Shown here one piece after another: positions 42,310-50,211 of a stretch of 53,118 nt of DNA. Positions within the stretch are counted from its first letter, which is position 1, and each line of letters begins with the position of its first letter. Position numbers and translations under genes: made by a program. Location: positions 1 to 53,118 of the forward strand of contig JAOUJW010000035.1 in assembly GCA_029882975.1 (NCBI GenBank), written 5' to 3'. Source of the DNA: Gammaproteobacteria bacterium. Lineage in GTDB: Bacteria > Pseudomonadota > Gammaproteobacteria > SZUA-152. Under the pieces are notes generated by a model. That model made no database searches, was not told where the DNA came from, and worked only from the letters and a program-made list of their open reading frames with translations.

Positions 42310-42928
42310 TATTACGCCGCCGCGCATAATTGTACCGAACAACTGGTATCGCAGTGTAGCGGCCAAAAGTATTGCGCTCAATATTCTTTTAGGACTAGCG
42401 GTTGTTGTGATGGCTTTCGACAAACTCAACGCGCCGCCGATTCAAACCAAATACTTCGCTGTCTCAAACGATGGAAGAGTCACGGATTTGATTCCGCTCA
42501 ACAAAGCGCACGAAAATCAGTCAAAGATTGCACAGTGGTTAACCGATGCAGTCACGGAAACGTATGCATGGAATTTCACCAACTACAAGGAAGTGACGGA
42601 CACGGTTTGTAAAAAATATTTCACCCAGAACGGCTGCAACGGCTACAAAGAGTCTCTAAAGGAAGAAATTCTAACATACGTGACCAACAACCGCTTGCTG
42701 GTCTCGGCTGTGGTTGTCGATACGCCGTTGATGGTTAGAGAAGGGCTGACAGAACAAGGTATTTATTATTGGACCTTCCAGTTACCATTACGGGTGACGT
42801 ACGAATCATCTGATGCGAGAAAATCACAGAAACAAATATTGACCGTAACCATACTTCGGGAAAGTCTGGCAAACAAACCAAGGGGACTGGGCATTGAGGA
42901 TATTGTTTACGAACGACTGGAAGGCTAA
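42284..42928 (+). CDS. traM: TraM/DotI (IcmL) inner-membrane T4SS protein
   Basis: 214 residues: a short cytoplasmic N-terminus, one membrane helix (about 30-46, SIALNILLGLAVVVMAF), and a periplasmic domain (50-214) with LTDAVTETYAWNFTNYKE and FQLPLRVTYES. This is the DotI/IcmL/TraM layout; the periplasmic part has a VirB8-like fold in DotI. It belongs to the inner-membrane assembly platform. It overlaps traN by 35 bp, in the order traM-traN-traO typical of MPF-I. Confidence 0.93.
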   Translation: MGQGKDKNSITPPRIIVPNNWYRSVAAKSIALNILLGLAVVVMAFDKLNAPPIQTKYFAVSNDGRVTDLIPLNKAHENQSKIAQWLTDAVTETYAWNFTNYKEVTDTVCKKYFTQNGCNGYKESLKEEILTYVTNNRLLVSAVVVDTPLMVREGLTEQGIYYWTFQLPLRVTYESSDARKSQKQILTVTILRESLANKPRGLGIEDIVYERLEG

Positions 42929-43754
42929 AACCATCGCTGCACTGCTCGGTGTAGTGTTCGCCGCTGGCGCTCAAGCAGAGGAAAAAGCCCAACCACCGGC
43001 AGACCCAGCATTTGAAGCGGCGAAAAAAGCGATCCTGCAATTAACGCCGGCCCAAATCCAGGAAATGAACCGGGCCATGGATGAGATGGAACGCAGCAAG
43101 TCTAAGCCGGCGAATAACCCCACCCCAATAGTGGCGTCTGACGTCATATACCTCGCACCCGGATCGCCCATACGCAGCGCACGCCTGGCGGCGAATAACA
43201 CGTCTTCCCTTGTATTCCTGGATGCCACTGGCGCCGTGTGGCCCATCGAATCCTACGATTCGAACGCGGAAGTTTTCAACATAACACACCCTAAAACGCA
43301 GAAACACGTGCTGAAAATATCCCCCAAAACAGCCTATGCCGTAGGCAATCTCAGCATCACATTAGAGAAGCTGGATGTGCCGGTTGGGATCCAGTTGGTA
43401 GCGGGATTCGAAAAGGTTGTGGATTACCGGCACGAGTATCACATCGATGCCCAAGGGCCGAACGCAAGAACAGACCCAAGCAAAAAACCGGACATCATAG
43501 ACGATGACATGCTCAGCATATTAGACGGTGTTCCGCCAGCGCAAGCGCGCGGATTGAAAACCAGCAACCAGCTTGCTGAGGTGTGGGAGCTGAACGGACA
43601 GTATTACATCCGGACGCGGGCAATATTGCTACTACCCGCACCTATCGCCAGGCAGAAATCGTCGGATGGAACCACAGTGTACAAAACCGCTAAACTCCCA
43701 AGTTTGGCGATGAGCGAAAACGGACGTTACGTACAGGTAAGAGTCTATGAATGA
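42894..43754 (+). CDS. traN: TraN/DotH (IcmK) outer-membrane core protein
   Basis: 286 residues. Start is a TTG at 42894 with AAGGGGA 7 bases upstream; no ATG is available. Signal peptide (AALLGVVFAAGAQA), then a helical part (LQLTPAQIQEMNRAMDEMERSK, about 49-70) and the VirB9-like beta domain (TGAVWPIESYDSNAEVFNI, NLSITLEKLDVPVGIQLV). DotH forms the outer-membrane ring with DotC and DotD. It overlaps traO by 8 bp. At 286 residues it is somewhat shorter than Legionella DotH (about 360). Confidence 0.92.
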   Translation: MRILFTNDWKAKTIAALLGVVFAAGAQAEEKAQPPADPAFEAAKKAILQLTPAQIQEMNRAMDEMERSKSKPANNPTPIVASDVIYLAPGSPIRSARLAANNTSSLVFLDATGAVWPIESYDSNAEVFNITHPKTQKHVLKISPKTAYAVGNLSITLEKLDVPVGIQLVAGFEKVVDYRHEYHIDAQGPNARTDPSKKPDIIDDDMLSILDGVPPAQARGLKTSNQLAEVWELNGQYYIRTRAILLLPAPIARQKSSDGTTVYKTAKLPSLAMSENGRYVQVRVYE

Positions 43755-45027
43755 ACAAACGCAAAACAAGCCTTTTTATAAGAAACCGGCCGGTTTCATA
43801 CTACTGGCGGCTATGACTTTTGGGATGGCGTCATATTACACAACAGAGAAAAGCGAACCGAGTATAAAACCGTTCAACAACGTTGAGGCGCCTCGCGACT
43901 TGAAATACCTGCCAGGGGAAGGAACAGAAGAATACAAGCGCACTATGGAAAGATGGAATGAGAAATTGAGAGAGGATGTCTCGCCGGGCGAAACCTTACT
44001 GGCGCCCCCACCCGCCTGGTCGGAAGCCGATACTGTAGAAAAGAAGCAACCGGACGAGGCGATTATCGCAGCGCAGGACAATACAACACCTAATGAACCC
44101 ACCGCGATAAACACGGCTGATGTGGATGGCAAAATAGTCATGGCCAGTGCCAGTGGTGCGCTGGCACCGCTATTCGATAGTGTAGAACCGGACTTTGAAC
44201 CAACGCAGGCAGCAAACCCAGCACCGGCGGAAACCGAACCAAAGAAAAACAAAAACAGCAGACAAAGTCATGTCCCGTCACAGGCACAGCAAGACCGCCA
44301 ACCGGGCGAAGAAGAGTTGAAAATGAAGGTCGCAGCACTGACTGCATTACAAAGTGAATTGAAAGCACGGCATTACAACACGCCAGGCCATGTGTCCGTC
44401 GAAACTACCTTAAGAGGTGCAAGCACCGGATCAGCGAAGACAGGCGCACAAACACAAAAAGTGGAGTCCATTTCACCGGGTGAAATGTTCCTGTGTAAAT
44501 TTGATATGTCGGTCGATAGCCGGGTGCCCAAGAGCGTCATTGCCACTTGCCTCAACGGGCCGGTTAAAAACGCACGTATCGTAGGCACGTTCGAGCAGCG
44601 TGAGGACATGCTTATGTTCCAATTTAACACACTGACACTCAACCGAACCACCATCCCCATACAAGCCTTCGCGGTCGATCCGGACAACTACAGTGCTGGG
44701 TTAGGATCGGAGGTAGATCACCACTATGTGTTGCGCACAGCGGGCCTGTTTGCATCGGCGTTTCTGGAAGGACTGGGACAAACTGTTTTATCTGCCGGCA
44801 CGGTCACCAGCACTCAGGGTGTTACCGTGATAGAGCGGCGTTATGATGCCAAAGAACGGTTGGCCGCTGGCGTCGGTAAAATCGGCGAACGAACCGCACC
44901 AAAAGCCGAGGCGCTGTGGAATAAACCCGCCACAGTGAAAGAGCACAAGGACAAAGTGTTCGGCCTAGTGTTTACCCAAGCCGTGCTAGCCAGCGATCTG
45001 CCGAAAAGCGCGATGGCCAGCAAATAG
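43747..45027 (+). CDS. traO: TraO/DotG (IcmE), VirB10-like core protein
   Basis: 426 residues: a short cytoplasmic part, one membrane helix (about 17-32), a proline/glutamate-rich linker (40-230), and a C-terminal VirB10-like domain (about 240-426: GEMFLCKFDMSVDSRVPKSV, QFNTLTLNRTTIPIQAFAV, YVLRTAGLFASAFLEGLG). It spans both membranes and lines the channel. It lacks the long pentapeptide-like repeats of Legionella DotG and is closer in size to R64 TraO (429). Confidence 0.93.
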   Translation: MNEQTQNKPFYKKPAGFILLAAMTFGMASYYTTEKSEPSIKPFNNVEAPRDLKYLPGEGTEEYKRTMERWNEKLREDVSPGETLLAPPPAWSEADTVEKKQPDEAIIAAQDNTTPNEPTAINTADVDGKIVMASASGALAPLFDSVEPDFEPTQAANPAPAETEPKKNKNSRQSHVPSQAQQDRQPGEEELKMKVAALTALQSELKARHYNTPGHVSVETTLRGASTGSAKTGAQTQKVESISPGEMFLCKFDMSVDSRVPKSVIATCLNGPVKNARIVGTFEQREDMLMFQFNTLTLNRTTIPIQAFAVDPDNYSAGLGSEVDHHYVLRTAGLFASAFLEGLGQTVLSAGTVTSTQGVTVIERRYDAKERLAAGVGKIGERTAPKAEALWNKPATVKEHKDKVFGLVFTQAVLASDLPKSAMASK

Positions 45028-45044
45028 AGAAGAAACGGCACGCC

Positions 45045-45563
45045 ATGGAACAGATATCGTTAGACTTCATACACAAAAGCTTGGTCGGGAATTTCTTCCC
45101 GGTACTCATTAAGCTCATCTACTGGGGTTGTGTGCTGCTTGGCCTGTGGCTGTGTTATATCGGCGTTAGCAAACTGATGGAAAACGCAACCAGCAGTGCG
45201 TCAAGCAATGGTACCAGTCTGGCTTATATATTGTCCGGTATACTGTTAATCTACCTGGAACCCTCCGCTTGGGTGGCGCAAAACACGTTGATACAGAACC
45301 CGGACCCGTTTTTGTACGCCAAATCGGCTGACCCAAGGAACCAGAAACTAATGGAAATCCTGGTCGGCGGTATTTACATCATGGGCCTGCTGCTCTTTGT
45401 TCGAGGAATACATATACTGCGACTGGCAGGGTCGCACAGCGTAGCGACCGAAAACGCGGTATTTAAAGGCATTACGCTGATGGTACTGGGGGTGCTCGCC
45501 ATGAATATTCTGCAATCTACCGACGTAGTCGCCAATCTTTTTGGAGTGTCGATTTTCAAATGA
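45045..45563 (+). CDS. traQ: TraQ/IcmC-like membrane protein
   Basis: 172 residues with about four membrane helices (18-42, 58-77, 107-126 and 142-160) and the segment YIGVSKLMENATSSASSNG. Size, topology and position between traO and traR fit TraQ (IcmC/DotE family). No traP (DotF) gene is seen between traO and this gene. A 4-bp ATGA overlap joins it to the barrel protein. Confidence 0.75.
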   Translation: MEQISLDFIHKSLVGNFFPVLIKLIYWGCVLLGLWLCYIGVSKLMENATSSASSNGTSLAYILSGILLIYLEPSAWVAQNTLIQNPDPFLYAKSADPRNQKLMEILVGGIYIMGLLLFVRGIHILRLAGSHSVATENAVFKGITLMVLGVLAMNILQSTDVVANLFGVSIFK

Positions 45564-46135
45564 AAACCAAAGACAAATTAATGCTGATCGCACTGTTAAT
45601 CCTGCCTCAAGGGGCCCTGGCTGATATATATGAATACGGCCTAGGACTAAGCTACGGGCAGTATTCGGTTAATGATCCTGACGGCCCCACCGATGTCGCT
45701 TTCACACAAGCCGTTTCCGGGCAATGGATTGTCACGTCGCGCAAGCACTGGCGCTGGTGGATTGATGCTCAATACGTCAACTTTGACCTGGATTACACGC
45801 CCGGCAATATTGGACAGGCGGTGCGATCGTTCCATATCGATGCGGTTTATCAGCGCGGCTTCCGGTTACCGATGTATCTGGACGGTTGGATCGGCGCTGG
45901 CTTAGGAATGGGGATTAACAAAATGACCAACCGGGCGCTGGTGGATGACCAGGGGTTTATCACTCAAAGTTTCGATGACAGGGACGAGACGAACTATAGC
46001 ATTATCACGAATGCTGGTTTTGCGTTCGGAGGGAAAGATGCGCGAATGACATTGAACGCACGCTATACCATCGCGCTGGACAATGATGTGGAAACCATGA
46101 ATACAGGATTCTTTATCGTATTTACCTATGATTGA
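45560..46135 (+). CDS. Outer-membrane beta-barrel protein inside the T4SS operon
   Basis: 191 residues. Signal peptide (MLIALLILPQGALAD), then alternating amphipathic strands (YEYGLGLSYGQYSV, VAFTQAVSGQWIVTS, RWWIDAQYVNFDLDY, SFHIDAVYQRGF, LDGWIGAGLGMGI, YSIITNAGFAFG, MTLNARYTIALD) ending in phenylalanine-tyrosine (FFIVFTYD), as 8-stranded barrels do. It overlaps both neighbours (traQ and the nuclease gene), so it is a true operon member. This is not a standard MPF-I component as I know it; it may help channel exit, surface exclusion or recipient contact. Confidence 0.7.
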   Translation: MKTKDKLMLIALLILPQGALADIYEYGLGLSYGQYSVNDPDGPTDVAFTQAVSGQWIVTSRKHWRWWIDAQYVNFDLDYTPGNIGQAVRSFHIDAVYQRGFRLPMYLDGWIGAGLGMGINKMTNRALVDDQGFITQSFDDRDETNYSIITNAGFAFGGKDARMTLNARYTIALDNDVETMNTGFFIVFTYD

Positions 46136-46691
46136 GTTGCTAAACAGCTTGACCTGGAGAGAAATCACTGTTGCGGGTATTGTCATTGGACACGCCGTGC
46201 TGCTGGCGCTCGCTTATTGGAACACAAGACACAGGCGATATATCAGGAAAAGCCGAAGAATACTGAAAAAGATAATGTCTTTCACAGGGCCTGGGAAGGA
46301 CGCGCGAATCATGAGCTATTTGAAAAAGATCAACCCTTATGTGTTTGAGGAATTGATATTGACGGCGCTGGAGACGCATGGAGCAAAAATCGCCCGCAAC
46401 CATAAATACTCCGGTGATGGCGGTTTAGACGGAAGATTCGAATACAAAGGAAAACGTTTCGCTATCCAGGCGAAACGATACAAAGACCATGTATCGACGG
46501 AACACATCAACGAACTATCCCAATTGTCCGGTACGTACGATCAAGCATTGTTCGTACACACGGGCAAAACCCGGCGCAACGCATTCAGAGGATTGCCATC
46601 CAATATCCAGATCATCAGTGGCAACCGGCTACTGGATTTGTTGTTGGCACGAAAGCCATTAGATGCCGTTTTGCAGGCCCGGAATTTTTAA
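46128..46691 (+). CDS. Membrane-anchored Mrr-type restriction endonuclease-like protein
   Basis: 187 residues: an N-terminal membrane helix (about 12-31), a basic stretch (32-50), then a PD-(D/E)XK domain of the Mrr_cat type: E74/E75 (FEELI), D101 in GDGGLDGRF and Q114-A-K116 in FAIQAKRYKD, followed by HINELSQLSG. The catalytic set looks complete. It overlaps the barrel gene by 8 bp and lies 15 bp before traR. A nuclease tethered to the inner membrane within the transfer channel operon could trim or guard DNA at the pore. Mrr enzymes usually cut modified DNA. Confidence 0.78.
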   Translation: MIELLNSLTWREITVAGIVIGHAVLLALAYWNTRHRRYIRKSRRILKKIMSFTGPGKDARIMSYLKKINPYVFEELILTALETHGAKIARNHKYSGDGGLDGRFEYKGKRFAIQAKRYKDHVSTEHINELSQLSGTYDQALFVHTGKTRRNAFRGLPSNIQIISGNRLLDLLLARKPLDAVLQARNF

Positions 46692-46706
46692 CAAGGAGAA
46701 AGACCC

Positions 46707-47072
46707 ATGAGATACAAAACCAGCATAATCGTTTTCGCAACTGTAGCGTTACTATTATTCGCCACTACCGCCTCCGCCGAAGATCTGACCGACGTGTTGA
46801 AGCGTATCCTTAACGTAATTCCTTTCGGAGTAAAAGTCGTATTGGCGATCGCGGCAGCTTATGGGGTGTGGCGAATAGCCTCAGGCTTTAATGATTTGAG
46901 AACGAACGGAACCGCACAAGTCTCGCAAATGGGCTACCGTAATCCTGTCATCGGCGTTGTCGTAGGCCTGCTGTTACTGTACTTGGCGACATTCGTAGGC
47001 ATTGGCGGGGAAACGTTGTTTGGCAGTGGCGCCAAAGCAACCAACGTGGAGAATACAGAAATACGATTCTGA
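46707..47072 (+). CDS. traR: TraR/IcmD-like small membrane protein
   Basis: 121 residues: signal-like first helix (MRYKTSIIVFATVALLLFA... ending ASAED), a second membrane helix (about 44-62) and a third (about 83-103), then GIGGETLFGSG. The hydrophobic pair and the ...GxTLFG ending match IcmD/TraR. AAGGAG lies about 9 bases upstream. Last gene of the + strand T4SS operon, facing a convergent operon. Confidence 0.75.
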   Translation: MRYKTSIIVFATVALLLFATTASAEDLTDVLKRILNVIPFGVKVVLAIAAAYGVWRIASGFNDLRTNGTAQVSQMGYRNPVIGVVVGLLLLYLATFVGIGGETLFGSGAKATNVENTEIRF

Positions 47073-47080
47073 TGCCCTTG

Positions 47081-47106
47081 AAAACGGGCGGCCCGCAAGC
47101 CGCCCG
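47081..47106 (-). terminator. Terminator between the convergent T4SS operons
   Basis: CGGGCGGC (47085-47092) and GCCGCCCG (47099-47106) with a 6-base loop, followed by TTTT on the minus strand (47084-47081). It ends the leftward traU-traK operon and may also slow + transcripts. Confidence 0.8.
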
Positions 47107-47112
47107 CGCCTG

Positions 47113-47412
47113 CTAGTCTTTGTTGTTGGGCAACGCTGAATCAAGGGCGGCCCTTAAGCTGGCAAAAAAACCGAAGATCCCCCATTTAAAAATATGCCAA
47201 AATATTAAATAGACCGTAACCATTGCGGTGGCGAATACAGAGAACGGCACTGAACCAAAGTGGGGCACTAGTGCCCCATAAGTCAGATATCCAAAACAAA
47301 CCATGATGACAGAAAAAAAAGCAAGCGAATTAAAATATACCCAGCCTTTCGGCACATAGTGAGTACCAAAGTAGGCGTTCTCAACCGGGAGAGTGGATCG
47401 CATCCGTTTCAT
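47113..47412 (-). CDS. Small membrane protein at the end of the traU-traK operon
   Basis: 99 residues with two or three hydrophobic helices (about 26-46, 52-72 and 74-86), GGGAG 6 bases before the ATG at 47412, and a charged C-terminus. It lies 17 bp after traK. I do not recognise the family; its position suggests an accessory inner-membrane T4SS component. Confidence 0.6.
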   Translation of the reverse strand: MKRMRSTLPVENAYFGTHYVPKGWVYFNSLAFFSVIMVCFGYLTYGALVPHFGSVPFSVFATAMVTVYLIFWHIFKWGIFGFFASLRAALDSALPNNKD

Positions 47413-47429
47413 AGTTCACTCCCAAGAGT

Positions 47430-47684
47430 TTAACGAAAAGTTTTTTTATAGTACCTGGAGGGCCTACGTGACCCCATCATTACCCGCAACAACCGCCGGT
47501 TAGCCATTGGCACGCTCAATCCCAACAATCGTATCACGGTCAGATAAATCAACAACAGCGCAAACACAACAACTGTTCCCCGGATCGGAATAACAAACAA
47601 AACGAACCCATAAAAGGCTAAACCGTCAAATAATGGCGTTAACAGGAATCGTTTCGCCGTGTTGCGCCAATGCCATTTAACCAT
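47430..47684 (-). CDS. traK: TraK/IcmT, small inner-membrane T4SS protein
   Basis: 84 residues from the ATG at 47684, overlapping the traJ stop by 8 bp; a TTG at 47696 is possible but unnecessary. Begins MVKWHWRNTAKR, then two membrane helices (about 19-37 and 40-57) and a basic end with GSRRPSRYYKK. This is the IcmT/TraK signature (W-x-W-R start, G-x-R-R-P near the end). In R64 traK follows traJ exactly as here. Confidence 0.88.
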   Translation of the reverse strand: MVKWHWRNTAKRFLLTPLFDGLAFYGFVLFVIPIRGTVVVFALLLIYLTVIRLLGLSVPMANRRLLRVMMGSRRPSRYYKKTFR

Positions 47685-48783
47685 AGCTTTTTCCAATTAA
47701 ATCGTAGGTGTACCGGTCAATCAAGCCGTCACGTAGTCTTTCATTGGCGTGGGCAATCATCGGCCGGCCAAACTCTTCCACCAATGACCGGACAATAGCG
47801 GAGAAATGACTGGCATCTGCGTTAAACAAACGCTGGCGCACTTGCGGATTGAACGGTAAATATTCCCTGATTGCTACCCGCTGACCGTGAGTATCCGGAA
47901 CCAAACGTTGGGTAACAATCAACTGGAAGCTGTCGATTAAACCGGCTGTTTGAAACGAACGTTCGTTTGCTGGGAAAATACTCACCATACGCTGTAGCGT
48001 CTCAGCAACAGAATTGGTATGCACGGTGGTTAGTACTAAATGCCCTGTTTGAGCAAACACACAACATTCAGAGATCGTTTCTTTGTCTCTGGCCTCACCG
48101 ACCAAGATAGTGGTAGGCGCACTTCTTAGTGCTTCTGAGACGCCCTGGGTAAACGACGGTAGGTGCCGTGGAATCTCACACTGGGTAATCACATTATTAT
48201 GCCGTTCAATCCCATAGTAGACGAACTCAATGGGACTTTCGAAGGTTTGGATTTTTTCGTGAGAGTGTGGATTCTCCAAACGCTGGCGAATCATTGCAGC
48301 AAGCAACGTGCTTTTACCGGACCCCGTCGAGCCGGTTACAGCGATCAAACCCTGTTGAACCTGGCTGTGCGCCACTATCTCCGGCTCCACCTGCAATGAC
48401 TCGATACTGGGTGGCTCGGACGGTATATAACGAAACGTCATCTGAATACCGTCTACGCCATCTATCATGCAGCCCATCGCATTGACACGGAACCGCAAAG
48501 TTTCATCGCGATTTCGTCGCAGTTGATAACTGGTATTCACCGCTTGCGCTTTTGCTATCGTTGGCAGCGCGTACTCACCCAGCATCTCATCAAGCAAGCC
48601 CCGCAATTCGTGCGACTGAATGCGCCGCTGTATGAGTGGCAACATTTTGCCGTGCACGCCCGCTATGATCGGCGCATTTGACAAAAAGTGAATATCCGAC
48701 GCTCCTGCATCCACTGCATGAATCAACGCGTCGTTGATGGCCAAACGATTAAGCGGTAATGGCACGTCTGAGAAAGGCTTCAT
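47677..48783 (-). CDS. traJ: TraJ/DotB secretion ATPase (PilT/VirB11 family)
   Basis: 368 residues from the ATG at 48783, which overlaps the traI stop (ATGA); a TTG directly before it is an alternative. Walker A GSTGSGKST (about 151-159), Asp box FESPIEFVY, Walker B with GEARDKET and His box LVLTTVHTN are all present. The hexameric ATPase works at the cytoplasmic entrance of the channel with TraU. Confidence 0.96.
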   Translation of the reverse strand: MKPFSDVPLPLNRLAINDALIHAVDAGASDIHFLSNAPIIAGVHGKMLPLIQRRIQSHELRGLLDEMLGEYALPTIAKAQAVNTSYQLRRNRDETLRFRVNAMGCMIDGVDGIQMTFRYIPSEPPSIESLQVEPEIVAHSQVQQGLIAVTGSTGSGKSTLLAAMIRQRLENPHSHEKIQTFESPIEFVYYGIERHNNVITQCEIPRHLPSFTQGVSEALRSAPTTILVGEARDKETISECCVFAQTGHLVLTTVHTNSVAETLQRMVSIFPANERSFQTAGLIDSFQLIVTQRLVPDTHGQRVAIREYLPFNPQVRQRLFNADASHFSAIVRSLVEEFGRPMIAHANERLRDGLIDRYTYDLIGKSYG

Positions 48784-49664
48784 CAATCAACACCCAGCCC
48801 AAACAACTTCGGCAGGGATTCTATTGCCCGCCAGTTCTCGGTATCGTGCTGCATTTTAGGCTTCGTTGTAATAGCGAGAGTACGGTCATTAATGACCAAA
48901 TTATCATCGTCTCCTGATACCGCCTGCACGGAATCCTTGATAAAAGGTTCAGACACCATACCGCGTAACTTCAACAGGTGATACAGGTACATACCTACTA
49001 GGTCACGCCGCAATTGATTGATATTAATTCGCCAAACCGCATCGGCATTACTCATGCCATGCTGCCACCCTCGCACAACCCAGACGCGCCAGGCGTTCAG
49101 TTCCGCTTTATTCCTCGGCAGCAAAGCGGGTGTTTTAAACGATTGCGAAGGGGAATTAAGCAAATAATCCCTCCAGGTCGGTATAACGGTGATAAAGCGG
49201 GCCTGTTTGAGGATATGAAAACTCTGCCCGGCAGTGCGCAGCACCTGGCTATTATCACTGATCGCCAGATTATCTTTTGCTGTGGACAACACGGGGGGCA
49301 AAACAGTACCGTTTTTCATCGCTACCGAATCAAAACGGAAAGTGCGGTCTAAGGCTGACGAAACCGTCAGCACGGCTTTCTCCAACTTCTGATGCCTGTG
49401 CGCCATGCCGCCAGCGGCCCCAATGCGCATAGCCTCCTCCTGAAGCAACGGCCCGCGCGGTCCCAGGGCTTTCATGTCAATGTCATCGTCTTGCCATTGG
49501 TATTTGCTATGCGCGTAACGGTCACCGTAACGTGCCCCCCAGGGACGCACTGCATCGTCGCTACCTTTCGCGCCTAGCTCAACGAGCTCCTTCAAACTGG
49601 GAGAACCTTGCGCGTACAGCGGGATACTCACAACAATTAGCAAACTAAACGCTACCGATTTCAT
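48783..49664 (-). CDS. traI: TraI/DotC, T4SS outer-membrane-complex protein
   Basis: 293 residues (R64 TraI; not the relaxase). Signal peptide MKSVAFSLLIVVSIPLYAQG. Family features: REEAMRIGAAGGMAHR-like (LLQEEAMRIGAAGGMAHRH), WRDYLL, AWRVWVVRGWQHGM and an NINQLRRDLVGMYLYHLL helix. DotC is normally a lipoprotein that carries DotH to the outer membrane. Here no cysteine follows the signal peptide, so it is probably a soluble periplasmic form. It overlaps traJ and follows traH. Confidence 0.92.
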   Translation of the reverse strand: MKSVAFSLLIVVSIPLYAQGSPSLKELVELGAKGSDDAVRPWGARYGDRYAHSKYQWQDDDIDMKALGPRGPLLQEEAMRIGAAGGMAHRHQKLEKAVLTVSSALDRTFRFDSVAMKNGTVLPPVLSTAKDNLAISDNSQVLRTAGQSFHILKQARFITVIPTWRDYLLNSPSQSFKTPALLPRNKAELNAWRVWVVRGWQHGMSNADAVWRININQLRRDLVGMYLYHLLKLRGMVSEPFIKDSVQAVSGDDDNLVINDRTLAITTKPKMQHDTENWRAIESLPKLFGLGVD

Positions 49665-49665
49665 G

Positions 49666-50211
49666 TCACAGCCCCTTACTCGGATAGGTCACGCGCAGCA
49701 AACGATTGTTCGCGCTAATGACCGCACGCGAACCAACTTGATATTGAATACTGCGGTACATTTCGACAATCGGCACATCTTTCATATCCAGATTGATCAT
49801 TAATGGTTGCACTGGGGAGCCCACAATCTTAACCTTATAATCAGCCATCATGGCCAGGCGCTCCACCAGTTGGTTCAATGGCCCATACCATTGCATTGAT
49901 CCCTTTTTCTCAAACCCCTTCGGCACCTGATTGGCCCTAGCCAGCGCCTTGACTTTCTGGTCTTCCGTTAATAGTTGTGTCGCCATCGCGTTGTTGGTCT
50001 GACTGAGTATACCCACCGCTTGCTCGATATTTTTCGATGCTTGTGCGATCTGTTCTAGCACTAATTGTGTATCTTTGTCCTCGGCCTCTTCGATCCTCTG
50101 ACGGACCTGCTCCGATGCTGTAGGTTCCGGCTTGGTTGCGCAACCGGGCAACAAAACGTACAGGATTATTAAAAGTAACGGTATTCTAAAGCGCCAGTGC
50201 ATTAATTTCAT
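49666..50211 (-). CDS. traH: TraH/DotD lipoprotein
   Basis: 181 residues from the ATG at 50211 (inside the end of traU); the longer frame to 50322 is overlap. Lipoprotein signal ...ILYVLLPGC with a lipobox cysteine. Then a helical linker (EQVRQRIEEAEDKD) and a C-terminal domain (QWYGPLNQLVERLAMMADYKV, IVEMYRSIQYQVGSRA) like the secretin N-domain fold of DotD. It partners TraI/DotC in placing the outer-membrane ring. Confidence 0.93.
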   Translation of the reverse strand: MKLMHWRFRIPLLLIILYVLLPGCATKPEPTASEQVRQRIEEAEDKDTQLVLEQIAQASKNIEQAVGILSQTNNAMATQLLTEDQKVKALARANQVPKGFEKKGSMQWYGPLNQLVERLAMMADYKVKIVGSPVQPLMINLDMKDVPIVEMYRSIQYQVGSRAVISANNRLLRVTYPSKGL

